Positions 8,458 to 17,976 of a DNA stretch of 53,767 nucleotides are shown one piece after another. Below the pieces are notes generated by a model. That model was given only the letters and a program-made list of their open reading frames with translations, did no database searches and was not told the DNA's origin. Location: assembly GCA_937899905.1 (NCBI GenBank), contig CALCCF010000093.1:1-53767 (forward strand), read 5' to 3'. The translations under genes and the position numbers were made by a program. Each line of letters opens with the position of its first letter. Position 1 is the stretch's first letter. The DNA comes from an uncultured Phycisphaeraceae bacterium. Lineage in GTDB: Bacteria; Planctomycetota; Phycisphaerae; Phycisphaerales; UBA1924.

Positions 8458-9156
8458 GTGGCAAACCCGCCCCCCAGGCTGATTGGCGTGAGGCATGTCG
8501 CCTTGTCGTCCGTGATCGGTGTGATCATCTCACTGGCGAGTATTGTCGTTGGCGTGATCGCTCCATGGACCGCGTCGATCCGGGCTGTGCCGCCGCGGTC
8601 TGCCCAGTCCTACTACTGGCTCGATGAGGAGTACGCGGTGCTGTTCGCGCTGCGGCGTGCTCCGGGGCTCACGATCCCGGGCTACTCGTTTGCGCAGGGA
8701 TCGAGGGCGGAACACGAGGCGCGTACCAAGCCCTTTGGCGACATGCCCCGTGTGTCCCAGGATCCTCGGCCCGCGTGGAGCGTCGAGCCGTTCCGAGGGA
8801 CCAACGAGGTGATCTTGGCCCGCGCGAGCGGCTGGCCGTGGCCGGCGGCGCACGGGCACCGGCGACGGAGCGTCAGCAGCACGCAGTGGAATTCCAGCGA
8901 CGGTCTGGTGTCGCTTGGGTTCATCGGGATCCAGGAGTATGTTCCTATACGCCCGATGTGGTTTGGGCTCGCCGGCAACGCGTTGGTGTGGTCGGCTCTG
9001 GTGCTTGCGTGCGTGGCGGCGGAGCGTCTGCTTCGACGCGGGCGTCGCCGTCGCAAGAACCGCTGCATCACCTGCGGCTACGAGGTCCTCGCCGTCTCCG
9101 GCCCGTGCCCCGAGTGCGGAACCTACGATCCGAAGCTCGCGAAACGGACCGCATGA
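8458..9156 (+). CDS. Membrane zinc-ribbon protein, long type
   Basis: A 232-residue third copy of the long-type family: N-terminal membrane segment (VIGVIISLASIVVGVIAPW), about 135 residues outside with DPRPAWSVEPF, a second membrane segment (LAGNALVWSALVLACVAAE), an arginine-rich stretch and the ribbon CITCGYEV, GPCPECGTYD. The start appears to be GTG 8458. It lies 40 bases behind the flavodoxin and its stop overlaps the next start (ATGA). Confidence 0.7.
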   Translation: MANPPPRLIGVRHVALSSVIGVIISLASIVVGVIAPWTASIRAVPPRSAQSYYWLDEEYAVLFALRRAPGLTIPGYSFAQGSRAEHEARTKPFGDMPRVSQDPRPAWSVEPFRGTNEVILARASGWPWPAAHGHRRRSVSSTQWNSSDGLVSLGFIGIQEYVPIRPMWFGLAGNALVWSALVLACVAAERLLRRGRRRRKNRCITCGYEVLAVSGPCPECGTYDPKLAKRTA

Positions 9157-9515
9157 GCGTGGCGATCATCACCGATGCCAGGGGTGCGAAACACGAGGCA
9201 TGCCGCCCGCTGCACACGCCGCCGCTGCCATTGAAGGAACGGGTGTCGCCGGGCATGTGGTTGTTGCTGCTGGCGATCCCGCTGTGCGCCATGGCCGCGC
9301 CCGTGCTCGTGCTGTTCCTGGTGCCCGGTTGGTTCCTGACGTGGCTCTCGTGGTGGTTCGTGGCGGGCCGCCAGGAGGCCGCCGAACGCATGGCCGCCCG
9401 CGGGTGCTGCCCGAGCTGCGAGTACGAACTACACGGCTTGGACGCCCAGGACGACGGCGCCACCACCTGCCCCGAGTGCGGCGCGGCGTGGAGTGTCGGG
9501 TCTCGATTAGCCTAA
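9153..9515 (+). CDS. Membrane zinc-ribbon protein, short type
   Basis: A 120-residue short-type paralogue with one long or two tightly spaced membrane segments (MWLLLLAIPLCAMAAPVLVL and on to about residue 65) and a C-terminal ribbon CPSCEYELHGL, TTCPECGAAW. Its ATG lies in the stop of the long-type gene before it, repeating the coupled pair arrangement. It converges on the methyltransferase gene and overlaps its end by nine bases. Confidence 0.7.
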   Translation: MSVAIITDARGAKHEACRPLHTPPLPLKERVSPGMWLLLLAIPLCAMAAPVLVLFLVPGWFLTWLSWWFVAGRQEAAERMAARGCCPSCEYELHGLDAQDDGATTCPECGAAWSVGSRLA

Positions 9516-10781
9516 CGCCGCCTCACGGCGTGCGATGATCGCGGTGGCCTTGTCACCCAGCCGCAGCACGAAGACCGTGAGCGCTTCATTGCCCGAGCCG
9601 CGGAGCTCTTTCTGGAGCGAATCGGGGTCGACGAGCTTCGCGCGTGTCTTGACCGTGACCAGCCCCGCGCCGAACTCGCGCAGCCGCGCACGCACGGCCT
9701 TGCGCCGCCACGGCATGGCGTCGAGCACGGCGAAGCGGCTGAGCCATCGGCTGTCGTCAACACGCTCGCCCGTGAGCACGCCAACGGCGGGATGGATCGG
9801 CCGCAGCCCGTGGCGCTCGGCAAACGGCCCGAGGAGCCCGGCACGCTCGAGTGCGGGATCGGCTTCGTAGACACATTCAAGGATCGGTCGCTCCGGGCCG
9901 TCGGAGTCGTACCAGCGATCGGCGTCGATCAATGGGCCCGGCTTTGCCGAGAACCGTTCGTTCGCGGGCAGCATCGTTGCCACGCGCTCGCCGGTCTCGA
10001 CGAGTGTCCGCGTCGCCAACGAGCCGCTCCAGAGCAACGCCTGCGTCAGGCGGCCATTCTCGCTCAGCAGCTCAACATACGAGCCCGGCGGCGATGGCAG
10101 CTGTCCGAAATCGACGCCCGGCCCCAGCTTCACGCAAGCGCCCTTGGACGCGGTGACCAGCCGGGCGATGGTTTCCGGCCCGGGCTGGTAGTCCTCGTAG
10201 CGATGGGTCCGCTTTGAGCCAACCCGGCGGCCAGGATCAAGGTGGATCACCGACTCCGCGACACGCTCGAGCATGGCCGGGGAGGAGGCGTCCTCCACGA
10301 GGGCCTCGCACTGCGCGTTGGTTTCGGCCATCCAGGCCCGAGTCGGATCGTTGTCGATCGCCGTGACCGCGCAGCCCGAGCGCACCAGCTCGAACGCGTC
10401 GGCCCCGATGCCACAGCACAGGTCGAGTGTCTCGGCATCGCCGATCTCGGCGAACCGCTCGGCCTTGTACTGCGCCGCGATCGACGAGGAGGCCACCATT
10501 ACGCCCTCTTCGTCGGCGATGAGTCGATCAACCCACTCCGGGCGCAGCTTGCCCACCGCACGGTGGCGGGCCCGCGCGGCCTCGATCGCGACGGCGACGA
10601 CGCCTTCGGACCAGTCGGCACGCAACGCCGCGAGTTCGGCCACCGTCGGCCGCAGCGGTACGTCGAGCAGCGGGTCCGCCACGACGCCATCGCGACCGCT
10701 CGAGGCGTACGCCTGCCAATGTTCGAGGGGCCATGCCACGCGGACATCCTTGGACGACCGAGCGGCCAACGATTGCCACAT
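9507..10781 (-). CDS. THUMP-like class I SAM-dependent methyltransferase
   Basis: The 424-residue protein has a SAM-binding motif I in ETLDLCCGIGADAFELV (about residues 120-137) and the acidic post-I residue in AVTAIDNDP, with HLDPGRR as a catalytic-side motif. The C-terminal third, with VTVKTRAKLVDPDSLQKEL, resembles the THUMP-like domain found in a bacterial and archaeal group of predicted RNA methyltransferases. The exact substrate is unknown. The likely ATG at 10781 overlaps the ATG of pcp on the other strand, so no gap separates the two genes; a start farther inside cannot be excluded. Confidence 0.7.
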   Translation of the reverse strand: MWQSLAARSSKDVRVAWPLEHWQAYASSGRDGVVADPLLDVPLRPTVAELAALRADWSEGVVAVAIEAARARHRAVGKLRPEWVDRLIADEEGVMVASSSIAAQYKAERFAEIGDAETLDLCCGIGADAFELVRSGCAVTAIDNDPTRAWMAETNAQCEALVEDASSPAMLERVAESVIHLDPGRRVGSKRTHRYEDYQPGPETIARLVTASKGACVKLGPGVDFGQLPSPPGSYVELLSENGRLTQALLWSGSLATRTLVETGERVATMLPANERFSAKPGPLIDADRWYDSDGPERPILECVYEADPALERAGLLGPFAERHGLRPIHPAVGVLTGERVDDSRWLSRFAVLDAMPWRRKAVRARLREFGAGLVTVKTRAKLVDPDSLQKELRGSGNEALTVFVLRLGDKATAIIARREAALG

Positions 10782-11382
10782 GCCCGACCCTCGCGTTCTG
10801 GTCACCGGTTTCGAGCCCTTCGGCGGCAGCAACGACAATCCGTCTCGCCAGATCGTCCAGTCGCTCGAGACGGACGCACCGCTCGGCGTGGCGATGTGCA
10901 CCGGGCTCTTGCCGGTCACATGGAGCCACGCGTGGCCGGCCTTGCACTCGCTGATCGAGCGCCACGATCCCACGCTCATCTTGATGTTGGGTCAGAGTGG
11001 GAAGCGACCGTCGGTCACGGTGGAACGGTTCGCGCTGAATTTTGGCCAGGGTCGCCTCGCGGACAACAACGGCTTCGAGCGCCCGCCCGGGCCGCTTGTG
11101 GAAGACGCCCCGCTCGCGCTACCAGCGACCATCGATGTCGAGCGCGCGACCAATGCGATGATGGATGTCGGTGTCGAGGCTCGAACGAGCCATGACGCTG
11201 GCGCGTTCTTGTGCAACGCCGTGCTCTTCCACGCGCTCGCGAGCGCCAGGCCTGGCGTGCGGGCCGGCTTCATCCACGTCCCGATGCTGCCCGGCCAGTC
11301 CGGCGCGGGCGAGGGTGAGCCCACGATGGCGGCCGATCGAAGCGAGCGGGCCGTGCGCGCCGCGATCGCCGCCCTGGCTTAA
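10780..11382 (+). CDS. pcp: Pyrrolidone-carboxylate peptidase (pyroglutamyl peptidase I)
   Basis: This cytoplasmic cysteine peptidase (family C15) removes N-terminal pyroglutamate. The 200-residue product has the family start LVTGFEPFGGS.NPS, the glutamate region VERFALNFG, the catalytic cysteine in GAFLCNAVLFHAL (about residue 145) and the catalytic histidine in GFIHVPMLP (about 168). Length is normal (about 200-215). It stands head to head with the methyltransferase, start codon on start codon, so its promoter must lie within that gene. Confidence 0.88.
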   Translation: MPDPRVLVTGFEPFGGSNDNPSRQIVQSLETDAPLGVAMCTGLLPVTWSHAWPALHSLIERHDPTLILMLGQSGKRPSVTVERFALNFGQGRLADNNGFERPPGPLVEDAPLALPATIDVERATNAMMDVGVEARTSHDAGAFLCNAVLFHALASARPGVRAGFIHVPMLPGQSGAGEGEPTMAADRSERAVRAAIAALA

Positions 11383-11487
11383 GCGAGGGTTCGTGCCGGT
11401 AACGCAAGTCTCGCGCAGTGTTTACGCCATAGCGGGGCGGTCGTGTGCCCCGATACGTGTTTGCGCCAAGAGTGGGGGAGACCGACC

Positions 11488-12414
11488 ATGACAAGCTCGA
11501 TCGTTCGTTCAAGCATCGCCGCCGCCCTGTTGCCCGCGAGTATTCTCGCGTTTCCAGCATTGGCTCAGAGCGACTCGACGCTGTTTGCGATCAGCAATCC
11601 CACGTCGCCCCAGTTCTGGACCATCGACATCGGTACCGGGGATGATGACCTGATCGGCGGCGTATCGGGAGCCGAGGCCATATTCAGTGGTATGGCGTTC
11701 GACAGCGCGGGCGGGCTCTATTGCGTCGATGGGTTCAATGACGGTCTGAGCGACCGCCTGTTCTCTATCGACGCCAGCAGCGGCGCGGGCTCGGTTGTCG
11801 GCGATACCGGTGAGAACTGGAACTTCCGCAGCATGGCCTACGACGTGGGGGCCGACACGCTGTATGCCGCGCGTGACAACAGGCTTTATACCGCCGATCG
11901 ATCGACCGGCGCGGTCACGTTCGTGGCCAATATCACGGGCGCGGGGCTCGACCAGCTGACGAGCCTGGTCATCGACTCGGATGGAAACGCCCTGGGAACC
12001 GACATCGGAGATGGTGACCTGTTCGAGATCGATCTTGTGACGGGCAGCGCCACGCGAGTCGGCAGCGCATTCCCGGGAACGCGTACGTGGTTCAACGACC
12101 TCGCCATCGCCACAGATGGCACACTCTGGGGTGCCCGCGAGCAGGGCGGGGGCTTGTTCAGCATCGACCGTGACACTGGTGAGGCGACGCTGGTGTATCC
12201 AACTCGTACCTATCGAAGCATCGCATTCGCGGTTGCCGAGCCCGCGTGCTATGCGGACTTCGATGGCGACGGCGAGCTGACCATCTTCGACTTCCTGGCG
12301 TTTCAGAATGCCTTCGATGCCGGCGAGTCGACCGCCGATTGCGACGACGACGGACGGCTGACGCTTTTCGACTTCTTGTGCTTCCAGAACGCGTTCGACG
12401 CGGGCTGCGACTGA
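11488..12414 (+). CDS. Secreted beta-propeller-like protein with dockerin-like C-terminus
   Basis: The 308-residue protein has a signal peptide ending near LAFPALAQ, then repeated blades with DIGTGD, SIDASSG, TADRSTG, EIDLVTG and SIDRDTG motifs that suggest a six- or seven-bladed propeller of the DUF4394 or WD-like kind. The last 55 residues hold two calcium-loop motifs, DFDGDGELTIFDFLAFQNAF and DCDDDGRLTLFDFLCFQNAF, as in the type I dockerin-like tails of Planctomycetota exported proteins. Loop residues D-D-D at positions 1, 3 and 5 are intact in both. Surface display or assembly is inferred. Confidence 0.7.
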   Translation: MTSSIVRSSIAAALLPASILAFPALAQSDSTLFAISNPTSPQFWTIDIGTGDDDLIGGVSGAEAIFSGMAFDSAGGLYCVDGFNDGLSDRLFSIDASSGAGSVVGDTGENWNFRSMAYDVGADTLYAARDNRLYTADRSTGAVTFVANITGAGLDQLTSLVIDSDGNALGTDIGDGDLFEIDLVTGSATRVGSAFPGTRTWFNDLAIATDGTLWGAREQGGGLFSIDRDTGEATLVYPTRTYRSIAFAVAEPACYADFDGDGELTIFDFLAFQNAFDAGESTADCDDDGRLTLFDFLCFQNAFDAGCD

Positions 12415-12606
12415 GGTGCCCGCTCCCATTGGAGTCACGCACTCATGACTCTCAGCGTCATCATGAATCGGAAAACTTTCTCTCAATTGATCGTGATCGC
12501 GCACACGAGCCCGCGCTCCATACATCAGTGCCCTTGATGCCCGGGAAACACCGTCGGCCGCGTTGGCCGCGATGGCATGCAGGGTGCTCGAACATGGAGC
12601 CGAAAC

Positions 12607-13974
12607 ATGCAACGCATCGCAAACCAACTGTCCGTCCGCAGTGCTCTTGCCATCGCCCTTGCGGCGGGAGCAGCCACGACCGCCCTGGCCGACGACTGCT
12701 GCCGCTGGGAGCTGCGTATTGAGCGCAAGGCCATCCTGTCGGACAACTTCACCGTGGAGCTGTACGCCCACTTCCCGAGCGATGGGTTTGCCTTCGCCAG
12801 CGGGCAACTCGACATCCTGTCGGACGACATCGACTGGGTTAGCTGGGACTGGTGCGGTGTCACCGACGGTCCGGGCGTCACCGCCGGCTTGCCGTCCGCT
12901 ACCGGCGACATCGAGAGCATCATCGTCGGCCAGATCCACTTCCCGGCGGCCGGCATCATCGGCGATGATTCGAATCCGGCGCTAGTCTGGTGCGGTGAGT
13001 TTGAGGCGACGGGAGATGGCATGCGCACGCTCTCGACCGAGTCGCTCGGCATGGCGTTCTACGAGTCGGCTAGCACGTCGGTCAGCCGGACGTGCTCGGA
13101 CATCATCGAGAGCGTGCGCACGGTCTTCGTCGGCCCGCTGGTCATCGACGATTGGATTGCCGCGCCGCTGGACGGCACCCTTGGCCGGGTTCTCGGGGAT
13201 GAGTTGCTCCTGCGCACTGGCCCCAGCGGCCCAGGCGGCGTCGGTGCTGCCATCACGGCCGAGGGTGCCCCGTGGGCGCCAGATACTCGCTTCGAGCACC
13301 ACGTCGACCTCGATGATCTCGCGCCCAGCACCCCCGTCGAGATGACCTGGTTCCCGTGGTGGACCTGCGGCGGGTTTACGGCCGAGAGCCTGTCGGCGAC
13401 CATGACACGGACCTCCGACAGTGGCGAGCCGCCCACCGTCGCGATCAGCCTGAACTTCGAGGAGGTTGGCTCGCCCCGCGTGCCGCTGACGCTGGAGTTG
13501 GACGGCCGCGAGGTCGCCACGCCGATCCTGGGCTCGGGGGCGTCCTTCCGCCTGATCGACCCCTGCATCGAGTTGACCTGGTGCTACGTCCTGGACACCA
13601 ACGACCAGCTCGTGCTCGTACTGAAGTGCGAGAACCCGTTCGACTTCCTGATCGGCGGCGAGCGCTATCGCGCCGACACCGTCAAGATGGCCCCGGGCAT
13701 CGGGAGCAGCGCGGTCGACGGCCTCGACCGCGTTGAGGTCCGTTCGCCTCGGGCCACGTCTCTGACACTTGGTGGCGAGGGATTCGTTGACGGAAACGAA
13801 CGGGAGTGCCCGGCCGATTGCGACGACAACGGCCGATTGGATATCTTCGACTTCCTGTGCTTCCAGAACCTGTTCGCGGCCGGAGATGCGGCGGCGGACC
13901 TTGATGGCGATGGCCAGCTCACGATCTTCGACTTCCTCGCCTTCCAGAACGAGTTCAGCGCCGGTTGCCCGTGA
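12607..13974 (+). CDS. Secreted protein with dockerin-like C-terminus, unknown core
   Basis: The 455-residue protein has a signal peptide (ALAIALAAGAATTALA) and a cysteine-bearing, beta-rich core that I do not recognise, ending in two dockerin-like loops, DCDDNGRLDIFDFLCFQNLF and DLDGDGQLTIFDFLAFQNEF. The tail is closely similar to that of the protein 193 bases upstream, so both are probably handled by the same surface system. GGAG lies nine bases before the ATG at 12607. No cohesin partner is in the window. Confidence 0.65.
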   Translation: MQRIANQLSVRSALAIALAAGAATTALADDCCRWELRIERKAILSDNFTVELYAHFPSDGFAFASGQLDILSDDIDWVSWDWCGVTDGPGVTAGLPSATGDIESIIVGQIHFPAAGIIGDDSNPALVWCGEFEATGDGMRTLSTESLGMAFYESASTSVSRTCSDIIESVRTVFVGPLVIDDWIAAPLDGTLGRVLGDELLLRTGPSGPGGVGAAITAEGAPWAPDTRFEHHVDLDDLAPSTPVEMTWFPWWTCGGFTAESLSATMTRTSDSGEPPTVAISLNFEEVGSPRVPLTLELDGREVATPILGSGASFRLIDPCIELTWCYVLDTNDQLVLVLKCENPFDFLIGGERYRADTVKMAPGIGSSAVDGLDRVEVRSPRATSLTLGGEGFVDGNERECPADCDDNGRLDIFDFLCFQNLFAAGDAAADLDGDGQLTIFDFLAFQNEFSAGCP

Positions 13975-14045
13975 GGGGTGCCCAGTCGTACAAGGCTCTC
14001 CCCAGAAGCCCTCGTACCCACGACCGAGCGGGGTACCGTTGGAGG

Positions 14046-14738
14046 ATGCCCAAGCGTGTCCTCCACGACGAGTACTTCCGCAAGGCCAAGGCCGAGGGCT
14101 ATCTCGCGCGCTCGGCGTACAAGCTGCTGGAGATCCAGAAGCGCCGGGCGGTCTTGGCTGATGGACAGGCCGTGCTCGACCTCGGCTGCGCACCTGGGAG
14201 TTGGCTCCAGGTGGCGTCGGAGCTGGTTGGGCCGAAGGGGCTCGTCGTCGGCGTGGACCTCAAGCCCGTGCGGGCCGACATGCCGGAGAACGTCGAAGCG
14301 CTGGTGGGTGACATGACGGCAATGAGCGCCGCAGACCTACTGGCACCGTTGCGGCGCGATCGTGGCGAGGGCCCGCTCTACGACGTGGTCATCAGCGATA
14401 TGGCGCCGAACACCAGCGGTGCGGGCGACCATTATCGGTCGGTCAGGCTCTGCGAATCGATCCTGGAACGCATCGCCGATGTGTTGCGGCCCGGCGGGGC
14501 GTTGGTGTACAAGGTCTTCGAGGGTGAGACCTATCCGGACCTGGTGAAGCGCACTGCGGCGATGTTCTCGTATTGCCGTGGTCTGAAGCCGCGTGCGACT
14601 CGAGAAGTCTCAACCGAGATGTACGTCATCGCGTCGGGGTACGAGCCGGCGCTGTCGCATGTGGCGCGCCCCGAAGGTGTTGCACCTCCGCCACCCAAAC
14701 CCAGCAAGCCCAAGGCTGGTGGGGGGTGGGGATCGTGA
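14046..14738 (+). CDS. rlmE: 23S rRNA 2'-O-methyltransferase RlmE (FtsJ/RrmJ)
   Basis: RlmE methylates the 2'-O of U2552 in the A-loop of 23S rRNA using SAM. The 230-residue product has ARSAYKLLEI near the N-terminus with the first catalytic lysine, the SAM motif LDLGCAPGSWLQVA, the aspartate in ISDMAPNTSG, the second lysine in VYKVFEG and the glutamate in REVSTEMYVIASG, giving the family K-D-K-E tetrad. A Pro/Lys-rich tail follows. Its stop overlaps the GTG of the VWA protein gene (GTGA), so the two are coupled. Confidence 0.92.
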   Translation: MPKRVLHDEYFRKAKAEGYLARSAYKLLEIQKRRAVLADGQAVLDLGCAPGSWLQVASELVGPKGLVVGVDLKPVRADMPENVEALVGDMTAMSAADLLAPLRRDRGEGPLYDVVISDMAPNTSGAGDHYRSVRLCESILERIADVLRPGGALVYKVFEGETYPDLVKRTAAMFSYCRGLKPRATREVSTEMYVIASGYEPALSHVARPEGVAPPPPKPSKPKAGGGWGS

Positions 14739-16819
14739 CGTTCCTCGCGCCGATTGCCGGCATCATCGCGGCAGCACTCACCGTGCCTGTCGTGATCGCG
14801 TTCTACCTGCTCAAGCTGCGCCGCCGGCCGGTCCGCGTTGGCAGCGTCATGTTCTGGGAGCGAGCCGTACGCGATGCGCAGGGAAACGTGCCATGGCGCA
14901 TGGTCCGGCCGCAAACACAGCTCGTGCTGCAGCTGCTCGGCTTAGCCTTGCTCCTCCTGGCGTTCGCCCGCCCCGTCGCGCCTGGCGAGCTTGGCGGCCG
15001 TGTCATGCTCGTACTCGATCGCTCCGCTTCCATGAACGCGACCGATGGTCAGGCTGGGGCGACCAGGCTCGAGGACGCACGCGATCGTTTGCGTGAACTG
15101 GCCACCGATCTCTCGTCGACCGCCGGAACACGTGTCATGATCGTCGCGCTCGCGAGCGAGGCCCTGCCACTCACCCCCTGGACGAGCGATCGGGCGGTAC
15201 TCCTTGGTGCATTAGAAGCGGTCGAGCCAACCGACGAAACCGCGTCCGCCGATACGCTGGTGGATCTCGTTCGGCTTGCCGCCGCTGGCGACGATGCCGG
15301 AGCGGACGAAGCAGGCGACTCTGCAGATCTCTCCGAGGCGACCGAGCCCACCACCCTCGCGATCGTGCTCGCGTCCGACGGGGACATCGAGCCCCCGAGC
15401 GACCCGCTGCCGGCCAATGTTGAAGTCAGGCTTGAAAGCGTGGGTGGCGTGCCCGCCGGAGCGGATACCTCGCCGAAGAGTAACGCGGGTATCGTCGCCG
15501 TTGCCGCTCAGCGCTTGTACGACGACCCGGCGACGGTGCGGGTGTTCGCGCGCGTCGAGGCGACCGGTGACTTTCGCCGTGAGTTACCCATACGACTCGC
15601 GCTTGACGGACGAATCGTCGCCGAGGAGGTCGCCGATTTAACCACCGATGATGGCGGTGATGGCGACGATGGCGACGAAGGCCCGTCCGTGGTGTCGGTT
15701 GGCCTGTCGGTGGCCTCGCCCGACGCCGGTGTGCTCAGCGTGCTTCTGCCCGGCGACGACGCTCTTGTCGCTGACGATACCGCATCGCTCTGGCTGCGAA
15801 GCGCTGGCCGCCCACGCGTTCTGCACGTCATCCCGAACGACGAGATCGTGGATCCCGATCGGCCAGGACCGGTCATCTTGGTCTCCGCCGTGCTCGACGC
15901 GATGGATCTCGGTGGACTGCGAATCGTGCGGCTCGGGCGCTACGAGCAGCTCGCCGCGGGCGGCGTGCTGCCCTTCGACGTTGTCGTGTTCGACCGAGTA
16001 TCGCCGAGTGTGCCTCCAAGGATGGCCAGCCTGCACCTCGGCGTAGCGCCGCCATCGGAGCAACCTGACGAGTCGCCAAAGTTTGTTGGACTCGAACCGG
16101 GTGAGGTCCCGCCAACCCGCGTGGTTTCATGGAGGCGTTCTCACCCGGTCATGCGTGATCTCGCCCTCGACCAACTCGCCGTCGCAGAGCCATTGATCGA
16201 CGCTGCGCCCGGGCTCGTACGCAGCCGGACTGAGAGTGCGGGCCAGATCGTGCTCGCCAGTGGCGAACGCTCGCCGCTTATCGTTGCCGACGAATCGGGC
16301 CAGCACCGACGCATCTGGGTCGGCTTCGAGCCGGCGATGAGCAATTGGCCAAAGCTGGTGAGCTTCCCGCTGTTCATCGCCGAGGCGGTGGACTACCTCT
16401 CGCTCCGTGGCGCTCGCGATGCGGCCGACAGCGTGCGTGCCGGTGATCTCGCCACCATGATCCTCGCGCGGCCACGAACGTCCGTCCGTGTCACGGGCTC
16501 CGGTCGCGTGCTCGAAACAACGACGCCAACACCCTCGGCGCGCCCCACGATCGGACCGCTCCCGCGTGCTGGAGTGTTCTTGCTCGAAGACGCAAATCCG
16601 GGCGACCAGCGTGCGGTCGCGGTGAATGTTGCCAGCGAGTTGGAGAGCCGCATCGGCGTTCGCACCGAGCTGCCCCTCGCGTTCGGAGGCATGTCGCCGG
16701 GGGAGGCCTCGGGCACCCGAATGGGCGGCGAGCGCGAGCTGTGGCCGTGGTTCCTCGTCGCGGGGCTACTCGTGCTGACGCTCGAGTGGTTCTTCTCGGC
16801 GCGCAGCCTTGGTCGCTAG
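14735..16819 (+). CDS. BatA-like membrane protein with VWA domain
   Basis: The 694-residue protein begins with two membrane segments (residues about 5-25 and 60-80) around the PVRVGSVMFWERA segment typical of BatA-type proteins. A von Willebrand factor A domain follows with the metal-site motif MLVLDRSASMNATD and a later ASDGD. The middle and C-terminal parts resemble the glutamine-amidotransferase-like fold that accompanies BatA in Bacteroidota and Planctomycetota, and a last membrane segment lies near the end (WFLVAGLLVLTLEWFF). It probably works in envelope protein assembly, often with a MoxR ATPase, which is not present here. It starts at GTG 14735 inside the rlmE stop. Confidence 0.75.
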   Translation: MTFLAPIAGIIAAALTVPVVIAFYLLKLRRRPVRVGSVMFWERAVRDAQGNVPWRMVRPQTQLVLQLLGLALLLLAFARPVAPGELGGRVMLVLDRSASMNATDGQAGATRLEDARDRLRELATDLSSTAGTRVMIVALASEALPLTPWTSDRAVLLGALEAVEPTDETASADTLVDLVRLAAAGDDAGADEAGDSADLSEATEPTTLAIVLASDGDIEPPSDPLPANVEVRLESVGGVPAGADTSPKSNAGIVAVAAQRLYDDPATVRVFARVEATGDFRRELPIRLALDGRIVAEEVADLTTDDGGDGDDGDEGPSVVSVGLSVASPDAGVLSVLLPGDDALVADDTASLWLRSAGRPRVLHVIPNDEIVDPDRPGPVILVSAVLDAMDLGGLRIVRLGRYEQLAAGGVLPFDVVVFDRVSPSVPPRMASLHLGVAPPSEQPDESPKFVGLEPGEVPPTRVVSWRRSHPVMRDLALDQLAVAEPLIDAAPGLVRSRTESAGQIVLASGERSPLIVADESGQHRRIWVGFEPAMSNWPKLVSFPLFIAEAVDYLSLRGARDAADSVRAGDLATMILARPRTSVRVTGSGRVLETTTPTPSARPTIGPLPRAGVFLLEDANPGDQRAVAVNVASELESRIGVRTELPLAFGGMSPGEASGTRMGGERELWPWFLVAGLLVLTLEWFFSARSLGR

Positions 16820-16903
16820 CGATGTGCTGATAAACGCGGCGGACGAACGCATGCTGCCTTAACGAATTTGTTTTCCAGTGAACACCTAGGGCCCTGTCGT
16901 TCT

Positions 16904-17920
16904 ATGCATCTACCGACCAACGCCGTGTGTCTGTCGATCCTTCTGTCGGTCCTATCTGGATGTGCCGGACGGGTTGTCCCGGTCCGGCCAGATCCATCCG
17001 ATGGGTCGCACGGCGGATCGCTTGTTTCTCGTGACTCCTCAGGAAGGGTCGAGGCCGACCCGATACGGGCAACCTGGTACGCTCCGCCAGCGCGGGGAGG
17101 CGTGCAGCCAGAGGCTTATTGGAGCGCCCGCTCCCGCATCCGTGCGCTCGAGCCTTCGCCCCTGATCGGAGATGTTCTGACGCCCGAGCTTCGCCGTGCG
17201 GCATCCGATCTTCCCGATGGCTTCTACCCCGGGGCGGTTGCGGACGGCACGGATCGCTACCTCGAAATCAAGACCGTACGAGATCAAATGGGCCGCACGT
17301 TGTTTGATGCCGCAGACGGGGACGGCACGCTGACCAGGTTCGATGTCATGCTCTCGCGGGCTTTCAATCATCATCGATCCGCCGGATCAACAAGTGGTGA
17401 AATGAATCTCGGCGTGAGACCTCCCGATGAAGACTCAACGTTAGCGTCGATCGTCGGGAACGTCGTGATCCCGCGCTTCACGGATCTGCGTGTGATTCTT
17501 CTTCCGCTGCAAACGCTTCGAGAGGCGAATCGCGGGACGCTGGCGTTCGGTCGCGGTCGGATCGTCTCAATCAGTACGGCTGTCGAGCGGACGCGCGGCA
17601 CGCGAGGCCAGGAATCCCAAGAACTCGAGGTTGAGGAGGTGACCATCGGCATCGACCTGACGGTACAGGCGTTCACCGACTTCCCGCTCGAGCTCACGCT
17701 GGTGATGGCCGACGGCTCAACCCGGCCCACCCCAGAGTGGACGCGCGGCAGCGGAGTTGGCGTCCGTGGCTGGAGCGTGACGATGCGACCCTCCGATGTT
17801 GCGGGCGACGGAGTCGTGGAAGCCCTTCGCCTTGTGGTGGCCAAGGGCATCGAGTTTGAGCGTCGTCCGTTTACGATCGAAGACGTGCCCATCCAGTACA
17901 CGCCCAGGCCCGAGTCCTAA
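16904..17920 (+). CDS. Predicted lipoprotein of unknown function
   Basis: A 338-residue protein with a lipoprotein signal (CLSILLSVLSGC, lipobox LSGC). After a disordered stretch the protein contains about 250 residues without a family I recognise; YWSARSRIRALEPSP and the beta-rich C-terminal half are notable. I chose the ATG that places the lipobox near residue 20. It follows the VWA gene by 84 bases on the same strand and could belong to the same envelope unit. Confidence 0.6.
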   Translation: MHLPTNAVCLSILLSVLSGCAGRVVPVRPDPSDGSHGGSLVSRDSSGRVEADPIRATWYAPPARGGVQPEAYWSARSRIRALEPSPLIGDVLTPELRRAASDLPDGFYPGAVADGTDRYLEIKTVRDQMGRTLFDAADGDGTLTRFDVMLSRAFNHHRSAGSTSGEMNLGVRPPDEDSTLASIVGNVVIPRFTDLRVILLPLQTLREANRGTLAFGRGRIVSISTAVERTRGTRGQESQELEVEEVTIGIDLTVQAFTDFPLELTLVMADGSTRPTPEWTRGSGVGVRGWSVTMRPSDVAGDGVVEALRLVVAKGIEFERRPFTIEDVPIQYTPRPES

Positions 17921-17976
17921 GCGGCTTGCCAACACGTATCAGCGGCGATCGCCGACCTAATTGCCGTGCCCATAGC

